Of a stretch of 44,074 nt of DNA, positions 1-6,167 are shown one piece after another. The notes beneath the pieces were generated by a model. That model worked only from the letters and a program-made list of their open reading frames with translations, ran no database searches and was not told where the DNA came from. The stretch comes from Kofleriaceae bacterium (GTDB taxonomy: Bacteria > Myxococcota_A > Polyangia > Haliangiales > Haliangiaceae): NCBI GenBank assembly GCA_013368795.1, contig JABFXX010000297.1, positions 1-44,074 on the forward strand. Direction: 5' to 3'. The position numbers and the translations under genes are program-made. Within the stretch, counting starts at the first letter, position 1. Every line of letters starts with the position of its first letter.

Positions 1-1027
1 CCTCGATGAGGACGGTCCCGTTCGCATTGGCCCAGCGCACGAGGTCGACACGGCGCTGGTGCGCGAGCGAGACGCCGAGAGGGAACTGGTGCGCGGGCGT
101 CAGGTAGACCGCGGCGGGACGCGCGCAACGCTGGCGGCCGTGGGCTGGGTCGATGCCCTCGTTGTCGACGCGCACCGGAACGATCTTTGCGCGAGCGTTG
201 CGAAACGCGTCGAGCGCGCCACTGTAGGCGGGATCCTCGATCCACACCGGGTCGCCTGGCTGGATCACGAGGCGCGCGATCAGATCGAGCGCCTGCTGTG
301 CGCCCGACACGATGACGACCTGGTCCGGCGTGCACGCGACGCCACGCGAGGCGCCGAGATAGGCCGCGACAGCCGTGCGCAGCGCCGGCGAGCCCGCCGG
401 ATCGGCCCGAGCGAGCAGGCGCGGCGAGATCCGAGCGAGCACGCGCGCCGACAGCCGCGCCCACGTCTGGATCGGAAACTCGGCCAGCGCCGGCTCGATC
501 GGCGAGAACGGCCGCGGAACTGGCAGCGTGCTCCCTCGACGATCTGCATGCGCCGATCCTTCTGCGCGACCGGGCGCGCCCGCTCGACGATCGACACGCG
601 CCGGTACTCCTGCGCGACCGGGTGCACTCGCTCGACGGTCGACATCCGCCGGTACTCCTGCGCGACCGGGTGCACTCGCTCGACGATCGACATGCGCCGA
701 TGCACCTGCGCGGTCGGGTGTGACCCGCGCGACATGGGGCGCACTCGGCAAGTAGTCCTCGGGAACGCGCGCGCGGACGATCGTGCCAGAGCCGACGCGA
801 CTCGATAGGTAGCCCTCGTCGGCAAGGCGCTCGAACACGCCGACGACCACGCCGCGCGAGACGCCGTGCCGCGAGGCCAGATCGCGTGTCGCAGGCAATC
901 GCGCCCCTCGGGCGAGCCGCCCGTCGAGGATCGCGGCGCGGAGCTCGTCGTAGAGCCAGCTGGCGAGCGTCGCGCCTCGTGCGCGCTTGCCGAGGACGAC
1001 GTCGAGCGCGGGGGCCTGTCGAGACAT
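1..1027 (-). CDS. MocR/PdxR-type transcriptional regulator (GntR wHTH + aminotransferase fold), 3' end cut by window
   Basis: Read on the minus strand from ATG at 1027 (MSRQAPALDVVL). Residues about 20-80 form a GntR-type winged helix (LYDELRAAILDGRL, LPATRDLASRHGVSRGVV, EGYLSSRVGSGT). Residues from about 160 onward match the fold-type I PLP aminotransferase part of MocR regulators (PAGSPALRTAVAAYLGASRGV, VIVSGAQQALDLIARL, PVWIEDPAYSGA, YLTPAHQFPLG). Family knowledge: these proteins bind PLP and control vitamin B6 or amino-acid genes, usually one divergently transcribed. The PLP lysine lies beyond the left edge. The linker between the domains carries a 16-residue tandem repeat, listed separately. 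The start codon sits in a duplicated regulatory segment shared with the membrane-protein gene at 1375, the likely target. The fold call is secure; the ligand is unknown. Confidence 0.85.
   Translation of the reverse strand, partial: MSRQAPALDVVLGKRARGATLASWLYDELRAAILDGRLARGARLPATRDLASRHGVSRGVVVGVFERLADEGYLSSRVGSGTIVRARVPEDYLPSAPHVARVTPDRAGASAHVDRRASAPGRAGVPADVDRRASAPGRAGVPARVDRRAGAPGRAEGSAHADRRGSTLPVPRPFSPIEPALAEFPIQTWARLSARVLARISPRLLARADPAGSPALRTAVAAYLGASRGVACTPDQVVIVSGAQQALDLIARLVIQPGDPVWIEDPAYSGALDAFRNARAKIVPVRVDNEGIDPAHGRQRCARPAAVYLTPAHQFPLGVSLAHQRRVDLVRWANANGTVLIE
535..726. repeat. 48-bp coding minisatellite, four copies
   Basis: Four contiguous 48-bp units start at 535, 583, 631 and 679. 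The two central units (583 and 631) are nearly identical; the outer two have diverged. Because 48 is a multiple of three, each unit adds 16 residues (core DRRASAPGRAGVPA) to the Pro/Ala/Arg-rich linker between the winged-helix and aminotransferase domains of the regulator on the minus strand. Copy-number change would alter linker length without breaking the frame. Confidence 0.9.
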
Positions 1028-1106
1028 GAAGTGGACCTGTCCGTTGGCAGTGAATGGACCAGAGCGGCGCGATCGTGCGTATCGTGTGCTCATTCTCGAC
1101 GCAAGC
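1025..1106. repeat. Duplicated regulatory segment, copy A
   Basis: This 82-bp stretch is about 90% identical to 1304-1389, with one 4-bp gap. It contains two direct TGGACC hexamers 23 bp apart (first at 1032) and ends in CGACGCAAGC. It includes the start codon of the MocR-type regulator on the minus strand. Direct repeats in the gap between a MocR gene and its target are the known layout of MocR operators, so this is a probable autoregulatory site. The equivalent of the ATG used in copy B reads ATT here. Confidence 0.7.
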
Positions 1107-1170
1107 CCGACGAACACGCGGGCGCCGAGCCTCGCCTGGGAGCGGTCGCTCCGGCCGCGACATGCCATAG

Positions 1171-1308
1171 CCGGCGGCGGGCACCGGCGGAGTCACCGCA
1201 GCGTTCGAGGGCGAGCTCTTCCGCTTCCACAGCGAGTATGTCGAGCCCAAGCCGCGGAGTCCCGGCGGACTCATGATGTGGTCGCGTCGCTCACGCGGCG
1301 ACGCATGA
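1171..1308 (+). pseudogene. Possible remnant of a gene between the two regulatory copies
   Basis: The 197 bp between the two copies hold no intact gene. One frame, open from just after a TAG at 1168 to a TGA at 1306, gives a peptide of protein-like composition (FEGELFRFHSEYVEPKPR, then GGLMMW) resembling the tail of a real protein. It has no start codon and I do not recognise the family. A plausible reading is the residue of the former target of copy A, largely deleted. Together with the repeats this accounts for the gene-poor stretch 1028-1374. Confidence 0.25.
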
Positions 1309-1389
1309 AATGGACCTGTCCGTTGGCGCTGAATGGACCAGAGAGGGCAGCGCGATCGTGCGTACGGTGTGCACATGCTGGACGCAAGC
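1304..1389. repeat. Duplicated regulatory segment, copy B
   Basis: This is the second copy of the segment at 1025-1106, with the same pair of TGGACC direct repeats. It extends into the first codons of the membrane-protein gene (ATG at 1375, MLDAS). On the minus strand it retains an ATG at 1306 but only a short open frame behind it, so no second regulator remains. It is the likely promoter/operator of the 1375 gene and a probable binding site of the MocR-type regulator. Confidence 0.65.
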
Positions 1390-2433
1390 ACGAAGCCGCA
1401 AGTGGGTGTCGATCGACGTGGCCAGCGCGCAGACGATGGCGAGCCAACCTCGACGCCGCCGCGCGCTGGCGAGCCGGCCCTCACCGCGCAATCGTCGATC
1501 CGCGCACCGAGTCTCGCTGTGCGCGCGGTCGCTCCCCTCGCCGCGCTGCTCTACCCCGCGATCATCTGGTGCGGCGTCCGCAGCTCGCCGATCGTGCTCG
1601 CGCTCAGCCTCGGCGTACCGCTGCTCGCGCTCGCGGTCGGCCACCACATCGCACCGGCGGATGGCTTCCCGCGCGCGCGTCGCGTCGCGCACCTCGCGGT
1701 CGCCGCGCCGCCCTTGTTCTCGCTGCTCGGCGGATGGCTCGACTTCCAGCACGCGCTGCCGTTCCACGGTCTCACCGTCTGGATCGCGGTGTGGAGCGCG
1801 GCGCTCGTCGCCGTCGCGATCGAGCGCCCCTGCCCCGCATCCCCCGCGGCACCCTCGCGCCACCTGGCGATGGCCCACGGCATCTCCGCCGCGGTGATCA
1901 CGCTGTTCGCGGCAGCGCACGTGTTCAATCACCTCGCCGGGCTGTTCGGCGGCGAGACCCACATCGCGGTGATGTCCGTCCTCCGGACCATCTATCGCAA
2001 CGCGCTCGTCGAGCCGGTTCTGCTCGCGGTCGTCGCGTTCCAGGTCGCGACCGGCACCGTGCTGCTCTGGCGCAAGCTGACGCGCGCGAACGGCTGGTTC
2101 GACACGCTGCAGACCGCGACCGGCGCATACATGCTGCTGTTCCTGCTCTCGCACGTCAGCGCGGCGTTGCGCGCTCGCTACCTGCGCGGGACCGACACCA
2201 ACTGGGCGTGGCTGTCGGGCGGCGAGCTCCTGACCGATCCGTGGAGCGCACGCCTCGCGCCCTATTACTTCCTCGCGGTGATCGCGTTCGGCGTACACGG
2301 CGCGTGCGGCCTGCGTAAGGTCGCACTCGGGCACGGTGCGTCGCCGGTGCTGGGCGCCCGGCTCGTGGCCCTCGGCGCTGCGGTCTCGACGGTGGTCTCC
2401 GCCCTGATCTTCGCCGGGCTCGTGCGTGCTTGA
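1375..2433 (+). CDS. Polytopic membrane protein, cytochrome b-like (possible haem-binding histidines)
   Basis: The protein has 352 residues and about nine hydrophobic segments. The C-terminal half carries histidines inside or at the ends of helices (AAHVFNHLAG, FLLSHVSAAL, AFGVHGACGLR), a pattern like the diheme cytochrome b anchor of succinate dehydrogenase/fumarate reductase (SdhC-like), although no dehydrogenase subunit is adjacent. ATG 1375 was chosen because an upstream in-frame ATG at 1333 lies inside the putative operator; no clear ribosome binding site precedes it. The gene is divergent from the MocR-type regulator and shares the duplicated operator, so it may be its target. Its stop overlaps a TTGACA promoter element of the next gene. 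Haem binding and function are inference. Confidence 0.6.
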   Translation: MLDASTKPQVGVDRRGQRADDGEPTSTPPRAGEPALTAQSSIRAPSLAVRAVAPLAALLYPAIIWCGVRSSPIVLALSLGVPLLALAVGHHIAPADGFPRARRVAHLAVAAPPLFSLLGGWLDFQHALPFHGLTVWIAVWSAALVAVAIERPCPASPAAPSRHLAMAHGISAAVITLFAAAHVFNHLAGLFGGETHIAVMSVLRTIYRNALVEPVLLAVVAFQVATGTVLLWRKLTRANGWFDTLQTATGAYMLLFLLSHVSAALRARYLRGTDTNWAWLSGGELLTDPWSARLAPYYFLAVIAFGVHGACGLRKVALGHGASPVLGARLVALGAAVSTVVSALIFAGLVRA

Positions 2434-2468
2434 CACAAATATGCACGATCGTGCATATGTCCGGACAT
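2430..2468 (+). promoter_or_regulatory. arsR-type promoter with 20-bp perfect palindromic operator
   Basis: A consensus -35 TTGACA lies at 2430-2435 and an AT-rich -10 candidate (GCATAT) at 2453-2458. Between and over them lies the perfect 20-bp palindrome ATATGCACGATCGTGCATAT (2439-2458). A second perfect dyad, ATGTCCGGACAT (2457-2468), overlaps its right end and the start codon. The expected transcription start falls almost at ATG 2467, so the mRNA may be leaderless. ArsR-family repressors bind such dyads in their own promoters; autorepression is inferred. Confidence 0.75.
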
Positions 2469-2793
2469 GCATATAGACGTCTTCCAGACGCTCGCCGATC
2501 CGACGCGTCGTCGCATCGTCGAGGTCCTGCGCGGCGGTGAGCAGCAGGTCGGAGATGTGGTCGCGAAGGCCGGTGTGCATCAGTCGGGCGTCTCGCGACA
2601 CCTGCGAATCCTCTCCGAGGCCGGCTTCGTCTCGATGCGCCCGGATGGGCAGCGGCGCCTCTACGCGCTGCGGCCGGAGCCGTTTCGAGAGCTCGACGAG
2701 TGGCTCGGATCCTACCGGCAGCTCTGGGAGACGCGACTCGACCGATTCGGGGCCGCACTGGCGAAGAAGCAACACGGGAGCAAAAAGAAATGA
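2467..2793 (+). CDS. ArsR/SmtB-family winged-helix repressor
   Basis: This 108-residue protein is almost entirely one ArsR winged helix. FQTLADPTRRRIVEVLRGGEQQVGDVVAKAGVHQSGVSRHLRIL is helix 1 through the recognition helix, followed by the wing (GFVSMRPDGQRRLYAL). The metal-binding ELCVCDL-type cysteine motif is absent and there are no cysteines, so it is unlikely to be an arsenic sensor. It belongs with the non-metal ArsR members that are often co-transcribed with an SRPBCC protein, exactly the arrangement here (ATGA overlap with the next gene). Expression is probably controlled by the palindrome immediately upstream. The effector is unknown. Confidence 0.92.
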   Translation: MHIDVFQTLADPTRRRIVEVLRGGEQQVGDVVAKAGVHQSGVSRHLRILSEAGFVSMRPDGQRRLYALRPEPFRELDEWLGSYRQLWETRLDRFGAALAKKQHGSKKK

Positions 2794-3272
2794 GCAAGCA
2801 GAAGATCGTCATCGAGCGCACCTACCGCGCGAGCCTTCAGGACGTGTGGGATCTCTGGACCACGAAGGACGGCTTCGAGTCCTGGTGGGGGCCGCAGGGC
2901 TTCCGTGCCGAGGTTCACGAGCTCGATGCGCGCGTCGGCGGCGCGCTGCGCTACGACATGATCGCCGACTCGCCCGAGATGATCGCGGAGATGAAGCGGC
3001 AGGGCGCGCCTGTCTCGCACCCGACCCGCGCCCGCTTCTCTGCGCTCGAGCCGCGCGAGCGCCTGGTGATCACGAACGTGATCGACTTCCTCCCCGGCGT
3101 CGCCACCTATGAGAGTGACATCGCCGTCGCGCTCTCCTCGGTCGGCAATTCCGTTCGCATGGTCGTCACGCTCGACGCGATGCACAGCGACGAGTTCACG
3201 AAGATGCAGGAGGAAGGCTTCACGAGCCAGCTGACGAAGCTCGATCAGCGGTTCGCGTCGACCGGCGGTTGA
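2790..3272 (+). CDS. SRPBCC/AHSA1-like domain protein
   Basis: This 160-residue protein starts at ATG 2790, overlapping the ArsR stop by ATGA, which implies translational coupling. The N-terminus (VIERTYRASLQDVWDLWTTKDGFESWWGP) and the G-rich turn (DARVGGALRYDM) are the signature of AHSA1-like START/SRPBCC proteins, which form a hydrophobic ligand-binding cavity. The C-terminus has the usual amphipathic helix (GFTSQLTKLDQRFAS). No catalytic residues are recognisable. ArsR-SRPBCC operons are common and their ligands mostly unknown; the pair probably senses and binds the same small molecule, which is inference. Confidence 0.9.
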   Translation: MSKQKIVIERTYRASLQDVWDLWTTKDGFESWWGPQGFRAEVHELDARVGGALRYDMIADSPEMIAEMKRQGAPVSHPTRARFSALEPRERLVITNVIDFLPGVATYESDIAVALSSVGNSVRMVVTLDAMHSDEFTKMQEEGFTSQLTKLDQRFASTGG

Positions 3273-3285
3273 GTGTGCGGCGACG

Positions 3286-4104
3286 TCACGAGTCGCTCTG
3301 AAGGCGACGTTCCGGGACGATGAAGCGTTCCTCCGAAGGCCGCATCTTGGGCAGGTTTGCCGGGCACGATGCGCTGTACTGGAACGTGTGGCTCACACGC
3401 CCATCGTGTGTGCCGCTGATGACACGGCCGTTCTCGTCGTAGGTCCAGGTCGTGACGCGCTCTTCGGACCGCGTCCTTCGCGTCTCGGACTTGACGCGTC
3501 CATCGCCGTCGTACACCCACTCGATCGTGATCGGATTGTCATCGTGCTTGCTCGCGATCACTTCGCGAGAGGGACGATTGAACATCTCGTACTCGAACGA
3601 AAACTCTATATCACCACCGTCGATCGCGACGAGCTGACCTCGGTCGTTGTAGCCGTAGCGGAGCTCGTCGTTCTTGACGTCATGCTCGCGCCACTGCGCT
3701 CCGCGTTGCCAGTACTCGCGCTTCTCGTTCGCGATGGCGATCAGCAGGCCCGAAGCGTCGTCCCAGTGATATTCGCTGCTCTCGACGGTACGGACATCGG
3801 GCATGTTGCAGCCGTCCAGGGTGAGGCACTCGCCGCGGCGAGATGGGGACGACCGATACGTATCTCTGCGAGCGATGCGATCGTCGTTCCACGTGATGTA
3901 CTCGTACGTGTCGTCCCCGTCAGAGCTGTGCCACAGCGAGAACAGCAGGCGGCCCTCGGCCGAGTACTTCGAGATGCGCGCGCCAGCATCGTTTGCCTCG
4001 ATGACCTCGCAGGGCGCTGGCGGTGTCGTGTCACGCCAGTCCGTCAGGACGCGCGGCCCACACGCCGCAAGTGCGACGACTGCGATGCAGCAACGCACTG
4101 TCAT
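3286..4104 (-). CDS. Lipoprotein with YD/RHS-like repeats
   Basis: The gene reads from ATG 4104: MTVRCCIAVVALAACGP, a signal peptide ending in a lipobox with Cys at about residue 15. The 272-residue mature region is built of short beta-rich units with tyrosine-aspartate and glycine-arginine turns (ISKYSAEGRLLFSL, YHWDDASGLLIAI, YGYNDRGQLVAIDGG, WVYDGDGRVKSE, WTYDENGRVISG), typical of YD/RHS repeats, though there is no toxin domain or self-cleavage motif. The gene is convergent with the SRPBCC gene and divergent from the vWA gene. The predicted location is outer membrane or periplasm. Function is unknown; a similar repeat style appears in the protein at 35471. Confidence 0.75.
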   Translation of the reverse strand: MTVRCCIAVVALAACGPRVLTDWRDTTPPAPCEVIEANDAGARISKYSAEGRLLFSLWHSSDGDDTYEYITWNDDRIARRDTYRSSPSRRGECLTLDGCNMPDVRTVESSEYHWDDASGLLIAIANEKREYWQRGAQWREHDVKNDELRYGYNDRGQLVAIDGGDIEFSFEYEMFNRPSREVIASKHDDNPITIEWVYDGDGRVKSETRRTRSEERVTTWTYDENGRVISGTHDGRVSHTFQYSASCPANLPKMRPSEERFIVPERRLQSDS

Positions 4105-4238
4105 GCTGGAAACTTCGCGCGAATCCTGCCATCGCGCCAGCCGTGCGACGGTGCGACGCGACGTCCCCGCCGCACTGCATGACAGGGTGTTCTCGGCCGC
4201 CGATTCCGCGCCGGTGCGGCGGCGGCGACAACCAGAGC

Positions 4239-6164
4239 ATGAAGCTCGGAATCGCTGTGCTCGCGTTGGTGATCGGTATGGGAGCCTTGGTGTGGGCACA
4301 GAGCCCGACGACAGGGGCGATCCAGGGCGTCGTCACGGATCGTGCGAATGGCGACAAGCTCGCCGGCGTCACGGTGATCGTGACCTCGCCCGCGCTGGCG
4401 ACCACGCAGACCGCGATCACCGACGAGAACGGGTTCTACAAGGTCACCGACCTGCCCCCGGGGCAGTACCTGGTGACGTTCTACTACGCGGACCTCACGG
4501 TCGAACGCAGCGGCGTCTCCGTCGGAGTCAACAAGACCACGCCCGTGTTCCAGAAGTTGGACGTGAAAGCGGCCGGCGGCGAGAGGATCGAGATCTGGGC
4601 TACCGCGCCGACCATCGATCCGACCTCGACCACACAGGGGATCACGATCGACAAGAACTACACGAAGAACATCCCCGTGCCGGGCAGGACATTCCTGGGT
4701 GCGAACGGCGCGGCCGCCGGCGCGCAGTACGACGGCGACGTCGCCCACAACACGGAGGCGTACAGCCGCATCGACGACAACCCGTTCGATGCGGTCAGCG
4801 CGCAACCTCTGTCGACGTTCTCGATCGACGTCGACACCGCGTCGTATGCGAACACGCGGCGCTTCTTGCGCGAGGGCATGCTGCCGCCGAAGGACGCGGT
4901 GCGCGTCGAGGAGCTGATCAACTACTTCCACTACGACTATCCGGCGCCGGCGAAGGGTGCGCCGTTCTCGATCACCACCGAGGTCGGGCCGGCACCGTGG
5001 AACAGCCGCCACAAGCTCGTGCGGATCGGCCTCGCGAGCCAGGCGATCGCGGACGCCGACGTGCCCGCGCGAAATCTCGTGTTCCTGCTCGACGTGTCGG
5101 GCTCGATGTCCGACGCGAACAAGCTGCCGCTGCTGATCTCTGCAATGAACCTGCTCGTCGACAACCTGCGGTCGAAGGATCGGATCTCGATCGTGGTGTA
5201 TGCGGGCGCGTCGGGCCTCGTCCTGCCGTCGACGCGCGGCGACAGGAAGCTCGAGATTCGCACGGCGCTCGCGAGCCTCGAGGCCGGCGGCTCGACGAAC
5301 GGCGCCGAGGGCATCCAGCTCGCGTACCAGCAGGCACGCGCGAACTTCATCGAGAACGGGATCAACCGCGTGATCCTGTGCACCGACGGCGACTTCAACG
5401 TCGGTACGACCAGCGAGGGCGACCTGACCCGGCTGATCGAGGACGAGCGAGAGCACCACGTGTTTCTCACCGTGCTCGGCTTCGGCATGGGGAACCTGAA
5501 GGACTCGACGATGGAGAAGCTCGCCGATCGCGGGAATGGCAACTACGCGTACATCGATACGCTCGACGAGGCACGCAAGGTGCTCGTCAAGCAGGGCGGC
5601 GCGACGCTCATCACCGTCGCGAAGGACGTCAAGATCCAGGTCGAGATGAACCCCGCGACGGTCGCGGGCTATCGGCTGATCGGATACGAGAACCGGCTGC
5701 TCGCCGCCGAGGACTTCAACGACGACAAGAAGGACGCCGGCGAGATCGGCGCCGGCCACGCGGTCACCGCGCTCTACGAGATCGTGCCGGCGGGCGAGCC
5801 GGTGCCGCGCGCGAAGGTCGACAAGCTCAAGTATCAGACGCCGGCGACGCCGACCGGGACCGCGTCGACGGAGCTGATGACCGTCAAGGTCCGCTACAAG
5901 GCGCCGACCGGCGACGCGTCGAAGCTGCTGTCCCAGGTCGTACAGAACGCGTCGGTGTCGCTCGAGCGGACGTCGATCGACTTTCGGTGGGCGATGGCCG
6001 TCGCCGGCTTCGGCATGCTGCTGCGCGAGTCGCCGGAGCGCGGCTCGCTGTCGTGGCCGCAGGTCCTGACGCTCGCGAAGAGCTCGCTCGGCAAGGACAG
6101 CGACGGCTATCGCCGAGAGCTGCTCGAGCTTGTCCAGATCGCGATGAAGAAGATCAGGAACTAG
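4239..6164 (+). CDS. Secreted YfbK-type von Willebrand factor A protein with Oar-like N-terminal region
   Basis: ATG 4239 gives a Sec signal (MKLGIAVLALVIGMGALVWAQ) and 641 residues. Residues about 26-105 are a carboxypeptidase regulatory-like beta-sandwich (TGAIQGVVTDRANGDKLAGV, TDENGFYKVTDLPPGQYLVT). Residues about 115-160 (EIWATAPTIDPTSTTQGITI, then KNIPVPGRTFLGANGAAAG) resemble the start of the plug in Oar-like TonB-dependent receptors, but no barrel follows. A vWA domain comes next with the MIDAS motif DVSGSMS starting at D285 and a later TDGDFN. The C-terminal part matches the YfbK-associated DUF3520 region. Family knowledge: vWA domains mediate metal-dependent protein contacts; the role of YfbK proteins is poorly known. 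The gene ends 3 bp from the convergent protease gene. Confidence 0.88.
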   Translation: MKLGIAVLALVIGMGALVWAQSPTTGAIQGVVTDRANGDKLAGVTVIVTSPALATTQTAITDENGFYKVTDLPPGQYLVTFYYADLTVERSGVSVGVNKTTPVFQKLDVKAAGGERIEIWATAPTIDPTSTTQGITIDKNYTKNIPVPGRTFLGANGAAAGAQYDGDVAHNTEAYSRIDDNPFDAVSAQPLSTFSIDVDTASYANTRRFLREGMLPPKDAVRVEELINYFHYDYPAPAKGAPFSITTEVGPAPWNSRHKLVRIGLASQAIADADVPARNLVFLLDVSGSMSDANKLPLLISAMNLLVDNLRSKDRISIVVYAGASGLVLPSTRGDRKLEIRTALASLEAGGSTNGAEGIQLAYQQARANFIENGINRVILCTDGDFNVGTTSEGDLTRLIEDEREHHVFLTVLGFGMGNLKDSTMEKLADRGNGNYAYIDTLDEARKVLVKQGGATLITVAKDVKIQVEMNPATVAGYRLIGYENRLLAAEDFNDDKKDAGEIGAGHAVTALYEIVPAGEPVPRAKVDKLKYQTPATPTGTASTELMTVKVRYKAPTGDASKLLSQVVQNASVSLERTSIDFRWAMAVAGFGMLLRESPERGSLSWPQVLTLAKSSLGKDSDGYRRELLELVQIAMKKIRN

Positions 6165-6167
6165 CCT

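Noticed and set aside
535..726. Possible CRISPR array from the 48-bp repeats
   Set aside because: Units are directly adjacent with no unique spacers, keep a reading frame and lie inside a regulator gene. There are no cas genes nearby.
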